Of a stretch of DNA of 10,567 nucleotides, positions 1 to 6,535 are shown in pieces. Under the pieces are notes generated by a model. That model made no database searches. It was given only the letters and a program-made list of their open reading frames with translations, and was not told where the DNA came from. Position 1 is the stretch's first letter. The number at the start of each line of letters is the position of its first letter. Source of the stretch: Hyphomicrobiaceae bacterium UBA4118. GTDB lineage: Bacteria; Pseudomonadota; Alphaproteobacteria; Rhizobiales; Methyloligellaceae. Where the stretch lies: NCBI GenBank assembly GCA_002383105.1, contig DFXC01000095.1:1-10567 (forward strand), written 5' to 3'. The position numbers were made by a program, and so were the translations under genes.

Positions 1-539
1 ATCCTGAGCCGCTCCTGGCGCCTTAGCGCCCGGACGGGCTCGTCGGGAAGCGGCGGCCGCTCGGCCCAGGCTTTGAGCCGCGGCTCGATATCCTTAGACA
101 GGATGTCGGGCTTTCCCCGGCGCCAGTCCTCCCAGGGAAAGTAGGCGTACCAGGGCGACCAGTGCGATCCCATCAGCGCCTCGCCGGCGCCGCTGGTGAG
201 CGCGAGATAGCCGACCGAAAGAGTATGCGCGCCGCCGGGCTCGGCGTGGCGGCCGCGGTCGCCGAACGTATAGAGCTGCTCGACATAGCCGAGATCGAGC
301 CCTGTCTGCCGCTTCACCCATTCGCGCAGGCCGATCTCGAGGGTCCGGTGTGCGCGCGGCGCGAAGAAGCCGAAGGGAAGCGCGTCCCATGCCCCCGATC
401 CTGCCGTCCCGGGCCGCACCACGAGGATGTGGGGCTGCTGGTCGCGCACCGTGACGATGGCGGCGTTGAGCCCAAGCTCGATCTGCGGGTTGCCCGGGAT
501 GTCCTCGGCGACGGAAGCTTTGCGTCTTGCTTCAGCCAT
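1..539 (-). CDS. nadQ: NadQ-like NAD-responsive transcriptional regulator, NUDIX-related domain (partial)
   Basis: This gene enters from the left edge; 179 N-terminal codons are visible and the 3' part lies outside the window. The product resembles the alphaproteobacterial COG4111/NadQ family, in which a NUDIX-like sensor domain is followed by a DNA-binding domain and the protein represses NAD biosynthesis genes. Recognisable stretches are the start of the fold (LGLNAAIVTV), DALPFGFF, the block REWVKRQTGL followed by VEQLYTFGDRGR, and SVGYLAL with WYAYFPWEDW. The helix corresponding to the Nudix box has lost the catalytic Glu pair, which fits a ligand sensor and not a hydrolase. The helix-turn-helix region is not in view. 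The ATG at 539-537 begins 8 bases after the stop of the phosphatase gene on the same strand, so the two are probably cotranscribed. I see no strong Shine-Dalgarno sequence. Family assignment is from remembered sequence similarity. Confidence 0.8.
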   Translation of the reverse strand, partial: MAEARRKASVAEDIPGNPQIELGLNAAIVTVRDQQPHILVVRPGTAGSGAWDALPFGFFAPRAHRTLEIGLREWVKRQTGLDLGYVEQLYTFGDRGRHAEPGGAHTLSVGYLALTSGAGEALMGSHWSPWYAYFPWEDWRRGKPDILSKDIEPRLKAWAERPPLPDEPVRALRRQERLR

Positions 540-547
540 GGGGGCGG

Positions 548-1075
548 CTAGGCGGCAAGGAGCGCTGGCAGCACGAAGACTTGCGCCTCCTCGGCGATCT
601 GCCCGCGGCCGATATCCTCGACGGCGGCGAGCATGCGCCCATCCCGTGACAGAGCCTCGTCGGCAAGAGTGACGAGAAGGCGGTTGGGATAAGCGGTCGG
701 CGAAGCGCGGCGCAGCGCGCGCGCGAGCTCAAGCTCGTCGGCCTCAGGGTTGAGCGCGCAGAGCGAGATGAAGGCCGCCGCCGTCGAGCGGCTGATGCCG
801 GCCCAGCAATGAATCAGGAGCGGCGCCTGGCGGTCCCATTCGAGCGCGAACCTGACCAGATCCTCGACATGCGTCTCGCAGGGAAGCACGAGGCCGGGCT
901 GCGGCTCGCAGATATCGTTCATGGCGAGCCTGAGATGCCGATCGGGCCCGATGCTCGGCGGCGTGCTGATCAGGGTCTCGCCGTTGATCAGCGTCACGAG
1001 ATGGCTGACGCGGGCATCGGCGACCGTGGCCTCGACCAGGCTGAGCGGTGCGACGTAGATGGTTTCGGGGTTCAT
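548..1075 (-). CDS. Tyrosine phosphatase family protein (COG5350-type, CX5R)
   Basis: This is a 175-residue cytoplasmic protein of the dual-specificity/tyrosine phosphatase fold. The signature HCWAGISRS at residues 89-97 matches HCX5RS, giving Cys90 as nucleophile and Arg96 as phosphate-binding residue. Asp54 in MNDICEP is a candidate general acid. The family is COG5350, predicted protein tyrosine phosphatases of alphaproteobacteria; the physiological substrate is not known to me. The reading frame extends upstream to a GTG at 1135, but the ATG at 1075-1073 gives the N-terminus expected for the family (MNPETIYVAPLSL), so I chose it. It lies 82 bases after the HD phosphohydrolase stop and 8 bases before nadQ, all on the minus strand. 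This suggests an operon and a possible, untested link to NAD or nucleotide metabolism. Confidence 0.85.
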   Translation of the reverse strand: MNPETIYVAPLSLVEATVADARVSHLVTLINGETLISTPPSIGPDRHLRLAMNDICEPQPGLVLPCETHVEDLVRFALEWDRQAPLLIHCWAGISRSTAAAFISLCALNPEADELELARALRRASPTAYPNRLLVTLADEALSRDGRMLAAVEDIGRGQIAEEAQVFVLPALLAA

Positions 1076-1157
1076 AGTATGCGGCACTCTAGCTTGTTCT
1101 CTTGGCAAAATCAGGGAGGTCATTTCGCTTCGCACACGATTTTCGGCGCGCCGTCTG

Positions 1158-1790
1158 TCATCGACTGAGCTCGTTGAAACGCTTGAGAAATCGCGTCTCT
1201 CCCTCTGCCGCAGGAAGCGGGCTTAAGTGCGACAGTCTCTTGACGAGAGCGGGGCTCAAACCCCGCGGCTGGCCGAAGAAGCGCCGCGCCTCCTCGCGCG
1301 CGAAACCGGCAAGGGAAGTTGCCTCGTAATAGGCCGCGACCTTGTCGGCGCGCTTGATCAGCTTGGCGATGTCGGCGGGAAGCTCGTCTGGAAGCCCGAA
1401 GCGAAGGTGGATAGCGCCGAGCAGCCTTGCCTCGAAGGCGCGATAGTCCAGCGAAAGTGCGGCCTTGAACGGGCTGATCAGGTCGCCGATGACATATTCC
1501 GGCGCGTCATGGATGAGGGCGGCGAGCCTGAAGCGGCGGTCGAGCTCAGGCTCAAGCTCGCCCGCGATGGCCTCGACGAGAAGGCTGTGCTCGGCCACGG
1601 AGAAGGCGTGCTCGCCGTCGGTCTGGCCGTTCCAGCGGGCGACTCTGGCCAAGCCGTGAGCGATGTCTTCGATCTCGATGTCGAGCGGGGAGGGGTCGAG
1701 CAGGTCGAGGCGGCGCCCGCTCAGCATGCGCTGCCACGCGCGTGCGCCGAGATTTGGCGCGGTGTCACGCAATTTTTGTGCGCTCTTCAC
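1158..1790 (-). CDS. HD-domain phosphohydrolase, YfbR-like (COG1896)
   Basis: This 210-residue HD-superfamily metal-dependent phosphohydrolase resembles YfbR, the 5'-deoxyribonucleotidase. Candidate metal ligands are His68 in SVAEHS, His94-Asp95 in LIHDAPEYVIGD and Asp149 in KRADK, matching the H...HD...D order. A characteristic N-terminal block (AWQRMLSGRRLDLLDPSP) precedes the HD core. The start is GTG at 1790-1788. An in-frame TGA lies a few codons upstream with no ATG between, and starting at the next Met (residue 22) would remove conserved residues. By family it probably dephosphorylates nucleoside 5'-monophosphates in the cytoplasm, but substrate preference cannot be read from the sequence. 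It is the first gene of the set that continues with the phosphatase and nadQ, and the palindrome at 1814-1834 lies directly upstream. Confidence 0.87.
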   Translation of the reverse strand: MKSAQKLRDTAPNLGARAWQRMLSGRRLDLLDPSPLDIEIEDIAHGLARVARWNGQTDGEHAFSVAEHSLLVEAIAGELEPELDRRFRLAALIHDAPEYVIGDLISPFKAALSLDYRAFEARLLGAIHLRFGLPDELPADIAKLIKRADKVAAYYEATSLAGFAREEARRFFGQPRGLSPALVKRLSHLSPLPAAEGETRFLKRFNELSR

Positions 1791-1813
1791 GGGCTGATGC
1801 GTCAGATGGTGTC

Positions 1814-1834
1814 ACTATTGGTGCGATCAATAGT
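1814..1834. promoter_or_regulatory. Operator-like palindrome upstream of the HD hydrolase-phosphatase-nadQ genes
   Basis: A perfect inverted repeat with 7-base arms, ACTATTG and CAATAGT, is separated by 7 bases (GTGCGAT). It ends 24 bases before the GTG of the first gene. On the minus strand its first arm overlaps TACTAT, a possible -10 element, so a protein bound here could block initiation. There is no T-run after it and it is AT-rich, so it is not a Rho-independent terminator. As nadQ encodes a repressor-type regulator in this operon, autoregulation is a reasonable guess, but I cannot match the site to a known NadQ motif. Confidence 0.45.
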
Positions 1835-1886
1835 ATGCGAACAGGGTCAGGAAGAAATGGACGAATCCCGCACATAATGCCATTCA

Positions 1887-1916
1887 TTGACTGTTTTGTC
1901 AGAGTACAGGCTATCT
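1887..1916 (+). promoter_or_regulatory. Putative promoter of the DUF2188 gene
   Basis: TTGACT at 1887-1892 and CTATCT at 1911-1916 are separated by 18 bases, close to housekeeping-type -35 and -10 elements of alphaproteobacteria. The start codon follows at 1940, preceded by a GGGAG ribosome-binding sequence at 1929-1933 with 6-base spacing. The local sequence is clearly more AT-rich than the surrounding coding DNA. Confidence 0.45.
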
Positions 1917-1939
1917 AAACCGTCACGTGGGAGACGCAT

Positions 1940-2179
1940 ATGGCAAAGTTGCCGAGATATTCATTGGCGCATGACGACAAGAAGAAGCGCTGGGTGCTGA
2001 AACATGAAGGTACCGGCCAGGCAGTCAAGAGCTTCGCCACCAAGGCCGCAGCAACCAAGGGCGGCGTGCTGGAGAAAGCCGTTGGCAAGATGGGCTCGGT
2101 CCGCATCAGAAAGCGCAACGGACAGATCCAAGAGGAGCGCACTTATCCGCGCAGCATGGATCCGCGGGGCCGAGGCTGA
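1940..2179 (+). CDS. DUF2188 domain-containing protein
   Basis: This small basic protein of 79 residues matches the DUF2188 pattern. An N-terminal strand (RYSLAHDDKKKRWVLKHEG) is followed by a helix with repeated Ala/Lys (FATKAAATKGGVLEKAVGK) and a closing strand SVRIRKRNGQIQEERTYPR. In this family the segment GxIQEERTYP is typical. The function is unknown; members are small soluble proteins of about 60-80 residues. The start is well supported by GGGAG six bases upstream and by a putative promoter. It is a single-gene unit, and its last 37 bases overlap the 3' end of the convergent tag gene. The Lys/Arg content could suit nucleic-acid contact, but that is speculation. Confidence 0.82.
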   Translation: MAKLPRYSLAHDDKKKRWVLKHEGTGQAVKSFATKAAATKGGVLEKAVGKMGSVRIRKRNGQIQEERTYPRSMDPRGRG

Positions 2180-2775
2180 GTCGACACGCGGCCGAGCCTT
2201 GCACAAGCCGCGTGACGGGGACAGCTCGTAAGGTGGTCGTTGACCATGCCGGTCGCCTGCATGAAGGCATAGACGATCGTCGGGCCGCAAAACTTGAAAC
2301 CGCGCGACTTGAGTTCCTTGGAGATCGCGCCTGACTGCGCCGTCTCGGCGGGAATCTCGACGAGCGCGTGATATCGGTTGACGATCGGCTTGCCGTCGAC
2401 GAAGTCCCAGAGAAAGGGCCCAAAGCCCGCGCCTGTCTCCATGAGGTGGAGCCAGGCGCGCGCCGAGGCGATGGCGCCATCGATCTTCATGCGGTTGCGC
2501 ACAATGCCCTCGTCTTGCATCAGGGCCGCGACTTTCTTGCTCGTGTAGCGCGCGATCTTCTCGGGGGCGAAGCCATCGAAAGCGCGGCGGAACGCCTCAC
2601 GCTTCCGCAAGATAGTGATCCAGGAGAGCCCGGCCTGGAAGCCGTCGAGCACGAGTTTCTCGTAGAGCGCCCGATCCTCGCGCTCCGGCACGCCCCACTC
2701 CGCGTCATGATAGGCGACATAGAGGGGGTCGGTGCCGGGCCACGGACAGCGCTTGGGCTCGCCGCGAGCAGTCAT
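2143..2775 (-). CDS. tag: DNA-3-methyladenine glycosylase I
   Basis: This 210-residue base-excision repair enzyme removes 3-methyladenine from alkylated DNA, leaving an abasic site. It aligns along its length with E. coli Tag: RCPWPGTDPLYVAYHDAEWG at residues 9-28, QAGLSWITILRKRE near 47-60, KSRGFKFCGPTIVYAFMQATGMVNDH at 156-181 and a C-terminal Cys. The zinc ligands of Tag (Cys4, His17, His175, Cys179 in E. coli) correspond to Cys10, His23, His181 and Cys185. The position of E. coli Glu38 is Asp44 here (LVLDGFQAGLSW), a conservative change I believe is common in alphaproteobacterial homologues. Its ATG overlaps the ygfZ stop in an ATGA, suggesting translational coupling. About 16 residues at the C-terminus extend past the conserved domain and overlap the convergent DUF2188 gene. 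Confidence 0.95.
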   Translation of the reverse strand: MTARGEPKRCPWPGTDPLYVAYHDAEWGVPEREDRALYEKLVLDGFQAGLSWITILRKREAFRRAFDGFAPEKIARYTSKKVAALMQDEGIVRNRMKIDGAIASARAWLHLMETGAGFGPFLWDFVDGKPIVNRYHALVEIPAETAQSGAISKELKSRGFKFCGPTIVYAFMQATGMVNDHLTSCPRHAACARLGRVSTQPRPRGSMLRG

Positions 2776-3647
2776 GACGGGACTTCGGCAGTAGGCACGG
2801 AGAAGCGCGCGAAGGCCGACTTGCGGAGCGTGAGCCCCACGCCTGCCGCCATCAGGGGCGTGCCGCGGGCCAAAGCCTCCTCGGCGCGGTCGAGCCGAAC
2901 GAGCGCAAGCCCACAGGCGCCGCTCACCGAGCCCAGCGCCCCGATCGGAACGCCGCCAGCCTCGATGCTCGTGCCGGAAGCAGGCAAGGGGTTGGCGCCT
3001 TCGACCGGCACGATGCGCTTCCGCACGGTGCCCCGATGCTGCATGCGCGAGACGACCTCCTGGCCGACATAACAGCCCTTGGTGAAGTCGACGCCGTTCA
3101 GTTGATCGAACAGCGCCTCATGGGGAAAGGTATCGCCGAAGTCATAGTCGCGGCCGCCCTCGGGCACGCCGAGCCTGATGCGCAAGGCCTGGTAGTCCGC
3201 TTTCGAGGCTGATGCGCAGCCAAGGTCGGCCGCGCTTGCGCCCGAGGGGAGCAGAAGGCGAAACCCAAGCTTGGGAAGTCGCGGGTCGGCGTAAGCGATG
3301 GCGCCTTGAGGCACGTGCGGCTCGCCACCCCAAACGGCTGCGACCGCGAGAGACGGCTCCTCGGCGATCTCGACTTGCGCCCGCAAGCGATAGAAGACGA
3401 GGCGCTTGGCGAGCTCAGCCGCCTTGTCTTGGATGACGTCGATCAGGTAGTCGCCATCGGCCGCGATCACGAAGAAATCGAAGAGGATCTTGCCCTGCGG
3501 GCTGAGCAGGCCGGCATGAATGGCGGGGCCGCCCTCGGCCTTGCCGATGTCGTTCGTGATCAGCCCTTGCAGATATTTCCGCGCGTCCGCGCCCGCGACC
3601 CTGAGCACGCTGCGGCCGGCAAGGAGCGTCGCATGGCAATGGCCCAT
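2772..3647 (-). CDS. ygfZ: Folate-binding protein YgfZ (GcvT-like, Fe-S cluster maintenance)
   Basis: This 291-residue GcvT-fold protein is of the YgfZ/IBA57 type, which uses folate to help assemble or repair certain Fe-S enzymes. The signature KGCYVGQEVVSRMQHRG contains the essential Cys of the KGC[YF]xGQE motif at about residue 192. Other family features are the N-terminal RKYLQGLITNDI and LLSPQGKILFDFF blocks and the segment ALRIRLGVPEGGRDY. The frame is open to a TTG at 3668, but the ATG at 3647-3645 has AGAAGG upstream at a suitable distance and gives the usual N-terminus, so I chose it. It is divergent from the dihydroorotase gene and shares a 4-base stop/start overlap with tag downstream. 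Confidence 0.93.
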   Translation of the reverse strand: MGHCHATLLAGRSVLRVAGADARKYLQGLITNDIGKAEGGPAIHAGLLSPQGKILFDFFVIAADGDYLIDVIQDKAAELAKRLVFYRLRAQVEIAEEPSLAVAAVWGGEPHVPQGAIAYADPRLPKLGFRLLLPSGASAADLGCASASKADYQALRIRLGVPEGGRDYDFGDTFPHEALFDQLNGVDFTKGCYVGQEVVSRMQHRGTVRKRIVPVEGANPLPASGTSIEAGGVPIGALGSVSGACGLALVRLDRAEEALARGTPLMAAGVGLTLRKSAFARFSVPTAEVPS

Positions 3648-3734
3648 ATCAAGCCCTTCTGCTACCAAGACATCCGATATGCCTTGAAGCTATTGAAGCG
3701 GGCGCACGCCCGCAAGGGAAGCCGAGCCGCACCC

Positions 3735-5081
3735 TTGTCCAGAACCTTCGATCTCCTCGTCAAAGGCGGCAGCGTTGTCAATCAGGACGGCGCCGGCATC
3801 TCAGATATCGGCGTCATCGACGGCCGCATCGCCGCCATCGGCACGCTTGCCGGTGCGAGCGCAGCGCGGGTCCTCGATGCTGCCGGCCTGCATGTGCTCC
3901 CCGGCGTCATCGACACCCAGGTGCATTTCCGCGAGCCGGGCCTGACCCACAAGGAGAATTTGGAGACGGGGAGCCGTTCGGCGGTGTTGGGCGGCGTCAC
4001 CGCCGTGTTCGAGATGCCGAATACCAAGCCCGCGACCACGAGCGCCGCGGCGCTTGCCGACAAGGTCGCCCGCGGGCGCGCGCGCATGCATTGCGACTTT
4101 GCCTTCTTCGTCGGCGCCACGCACGACAATGTCGATGAGTTGCCGGAGCTCGAGCTTCTGCCGGGCGCTGCCGGCGTCAAGGTGTTCATGGGCTCCTCCA
4201 CCGGAGACCTCCTGGTCGACGACGAGAAGACGTTGGCGCGCATCTTTTCCAGGATCAGGCGGCGCGCCGCCTTCCACGCCGAGGACGAGGCAAGGCTCAA
4301 GGAGCGCATGTCCTTGCAACGCGACGGCGACCCATCGAGCCACAGCGAGTGGCGCGATGCTCGCGCGGCCTTTGCCACCACGGAGCGGCTCGTGCGGCTC
4401 GCGTCGCAAGCGGGAAAGCGCGTGCATGTGCTCCATGTCTCGACCAAAGAGGAGATGGAGCTGCTTGCGCTCCACAGAGACGTAGCGAGCGTCGAGGTCA
4501 CGCCTCAGCATCTGACGCTTACCGTCCCTGAGGCTTACGCTGCGCTCGGGACCAAGGCGCAGATGAACCCGCCGCTCAGAGACCGCCACCATCAAGAGGG
4601 GCTCTGGTGGGGGCTCTCCCAAGGCGTGGTCGATGTGCTCGGCTCCGATCACGCGCCGCATACGCTGGAAGAGAAGAGCAAGAGCTACCCCGCCACGCCG
4701 TCGGGCATGCCAGGGGTGCAGACGCTCGTTCCGGTCATGCTCGACCACGTCAATGCCGGGCGCTTGAGCCTCTCCCGCTTCGTCGATCTGACGAGCGCCG
4801 GCCCGCAGCGCATTTTCGGCATCGCCGGCAAGGGGCGCATTGCAGTCGGCTACGATGCCGACCTGACTATCGTCGACCTCAAGGCCGAGCGCGTCATCGA
4901 CAACGCTTGGATTGGCAGCAAGAGCGGCTGGACACCGTTCGCGGGACGAAAGGTCAAGGGCTGGCCAATCGGCACCATCTTGCGCGGACAGACCGCCATG
5001 TGGGAAGGCGAACTCGGCGAGGCTCAAGGCGAGCCTGTCCGCTTCGGCGAGGCTCTCCCGTCAAAAAAGCCTACTGAATAA
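3735..5081 (+). CDS. pyrC: Dihydroorotase (amidohydrolase, COG0044)
   Basis: This 448-residue cyclic amidohydrolase most likely interconverts N-carbamoyl-L-aspartate and L-dihydroorotate in de novo pyrimidine synthesis. Motifs in order are GVIDTQVHFREPGLTHKE (59-73), GVKVFMGSSTGD (147-158, Lys149 as likely carboxylated bridging ligand), AFHAEDE (His181), VHVLHVSTKEE (His234), QMNPPLRD and LGSDHAPHT (Asp305). The usual HxH pair is Gln62-Val-His64, so one canonical zinc ligand is absent. The TTG at 3735 gives the family-like N-terminus (MSRTFDLLVKGG). An ATG at 3633 behind AAGGAG (3621-3626) would add 34 residues and overlap ygfZ by 15 bases, so the start is uncertain. No other pyr gene is adjacent. 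The last 11 bases overlap the convergent gene at 5071. An allantoinase or other COG0044 activity is less likely but not excluded. Confidence 0.88.
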   Translation: MSRTFDLLVKGGSVVNQDGAGISDIGVIDGRIAAIGTLAGASAARVLDAAGLHVLPGVIDTQVHFREPGLTHKENLETGSRSAVLGGVTAVFEMPNTKPATTSAAALADKVARGRARMHCDFAFFVGATHDNVDELPELELLPGAAGVKVFMGSSTGDLLVDDEKTLARIFSRIRRRAAFHAEDEARLKERMSLQRDGDPSSHSEWRDARAAFATTERLVRLASQAGKRVHVLHVSTKEEMELLALHRDVASVEVTPQHLTLTVPEAYAALGTKAQMNPPLRDRHHQEGLWWGLSQGVVDVLGSDHAPHTLEEKSKSYPATPSGMPGVQTLVPVMLDHVNAGRLSLSRFVDLTSAGPQRIFGIAGKGRIAVGYDADLTIVDLKAERVIDNAWIGSKSGWTPFAGRKVKGWPIGTILRGQTAMWEGELGEAQGEPVRFGEALPSKKPTE

Positions 5082-5733
5082 AATACTGCCACACGCCGTT
5101 GGAGGAGATGCCGAGCCGGTAATAGGCGTATTTGCCGCTTCTCTTCATGGGGAGCGCGAGCGCTGGCGGCACGATGCGATAGAGCTCGACCTCTTGGGGC
5201 GGCGTCAGCGTCGCAAGATCGGTCTCGGCGAAATAGGGCCAGACATACGTCTCGTCCTTGCCCTGGCCCATGCGCACGAAGCCCGTCGACAAAATGTTGA
5301 GCATGGCGGCAAGCACGTCGCGCCCCGTGCCGTCGGCTGACGCCTTCTTCCAAAATGCGATCGGGTCGTCGACATAGGCGGTCGTGACCATGGGCTTCAG
5401 CTCGTTCGATTCGAACACCGGCCGCATGGTCTCGATGTCGCCGCTTTCCGCCGCACCGGCGATCTGCTTGAGCATGCGTTTGACGGGCTCCGGCAGCGCA
5501 TTGAAATCGTAGAGCACTTTGGGAGTCTGGCCGGGCATCGCCCCCGTCTCGGTGACCTCGGCGCGAGCTTCCGGAGGCGCGCTGACCGTCTGGTCCGGCT
5601 TGAGCGCCTCGACGCTTCCGCCTTGCCCCGGGTGTTGCGAAATGGCCTTGTCGTGCCGAGCGTAGACAAGGGCGGCAGCGCCAGTTACCAATGCGAGGAG
5701 GGCAATCATGACGAAGCTGTTTCGGCGATTCAT
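5071..5733 (-). CDS. Conserved hypothetical protein with N-terminal membrane anchor or signal peptide
   Basis: I do not recognise a named family for this 220-residue protein, though it looks like proteins conserved in Rhizobiales. Residues 1-6 are basic (MNRRNS), and residues 7-24 form a hydrophobic segment (FVMIALLALVTGAAALVY) with no clear signal peptidase site, so it may be an anchored periplasmic protein. Residues 25-70 are polar, Pro- and Ala-rich. A compact domain follows from about 73, including FNALPEPVKRMLKQI, GDIETMRPVFESNEL, DDPIAFWKK, YVWPYF and a C-terminal strand pair ending NGVWQYFIQ. No catalytic motif is evident. The ATG is preceded by GGAG with six-base spacing. It converges on and overlaps the dihydroorotase stop by 11 bases, and is divergent from the LysE-type gene. 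Confidence 0.75.
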   Translation of the reverse strand: MNRRNSFVMIALLALVTGAAALVYARHDKAISQHPGQGGSVEALKPDQTVSAPPEARAEVTETGAMPGQTPKVLYDFNALPEPVKRMLKQIAGAAESGDIETMRPVFESNELKPMVTTAYVDDPIAFWKKASADGTGRDVLAAMLNILSTGFVRMGQGKDETYVWPYFAETDLATLTPPQEVELYRIVPPALALPMKRSGKYAYYRLGISSNGVWQYFIQ

Positions 5734-5860
5734 GCATCACTCCATGAGTGCTCGATCAATCTCGCAGATCGGCGAACGAGCGCAAGTCCAGGCCTCACCT
5801 TGGCTCGCGATGAGCGCCGCTGGTTTTTCCGTACCCTCGATGAGCGAATAGGCCCTGGCC

Positions 5861-6529
5861 TTGCAGGCAGGCGCGCATATCGTGCTGTCCGGCATCCAGC
5901 TCATGCTCGCCGGCCTCAGCATCGGCCTGCTGATGGCGGCGCCCATCGGGCCGGTCAATGTCCTCGTCATTCAGCGGGCGGTAGCAGGCGGCTTCTGGGC
6001 AGGCCTCGCAGCCGGCATCGGGGCCGTGCTCGGCGACGGCATGCTGGCGGCCATCGCGGCCTTCAGCATCAGGGCCATCTCCGACGTGATGATGGCCAAT
6101 GCCGGCTTGATCCAGTTCGTTGGCGGCCTGCTGCTCGTCGTCTTCGGCTTCGGCCTGTTATTCGCCAAGCCCGCGCTGATCATTCCCTTGGGGCAGAAAT
6201 CCCGTCTCCTCGAGCACGCCGGCATCATCCCGCAGACCTTCTTCCTCACAGTCACCAATCCCGGCGCCATTCTCGGCATGGCGGCGATGATTGGCGGTCT
6301 CGGCTCGCTGATCGGCGGCCTCAATACCTATCTCGAGGCTCTGCTCCTCGTTGCCTCGGTCATGGGCGGCAGCTTGTTGTGGTGGCTTGGGCTGTCCGAG
6401 CTGATTGCCACGATCAGGCATCGGTTGACCGAAGGCCGCCTGAAGCTCATCAACCGGATCGCCGGCGGGGTGCTGATCGCCTTCGGGCTGATCCTCGTGC
6501 TCGACGGGGTCGTGCGCTATTTCCCTTGA
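5861..6529 (+). CDS. LysE/RhtB-family amino-acid exporter
   Basis: This 222-residue inner-membrane protein has about six hydrophobic segments, near residues 8-34, 45-70, 80-103, 121-147, 156-178 and 198-216, the LysE-superfamily layout. The first helix carries the characteristic AAPIGPVN motif (26-33) followed by VLVIQRAVAGGFWAG, and TVTNPGAIL (130-138) matches the second conserved Asn-Pro region. Members export amino acids or related solutes; the substrate here is unknown. The start is uncertain. TTG at 5861 is the outermost candidate after an in-frame TAG at 5849-5851. GTG at 5882 and ATG at 5903 would also retain the first membrane helix, and the ATG matches usual family length. No candidate has a strong Shine-Dalgarno. 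It ends six bases from the convergent 85-residue gene. Confidence 0.86.
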   Translation: MQAGAHIVLSGIQLMLAGLSIGLLMAAPIGPVNVLVIQRAVAGGFWAGLAAGIGAVLGDGMLAAIAAFSIRAISDVMMANAGLIQFVGGLLLVVFGFGLLFAKPALIIPLGQKSRLLEHAGIIPQTFFLTVTNPGAILGMAAMIGGLGSLIGGLNTYLEALLLVASVMGGSLLWWLGLSELIATIRHRLTEGRLKLINRIAGGVLIAFGLILVLDGVVRYFP

Positions 6530-6535
6530 GCGGTT

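Noticed and set aside
162..551. Plus-strand open frame over the nadQ region
   Set aside because: The minus frame runs uninterrupted with NadQ-like blocks to the window edge; the plus frame has no recognisable domain.
3801..5027. Long minus-strand open frame (408 codons) opposite the dihydroorotase
   Set aside because: It is antisense to a gene with clear amidohydrolase motifs, shows no family resemblance and is Arg/Ala/Gly-rich, as expected of an antisense shadow in GC-rich DNA.
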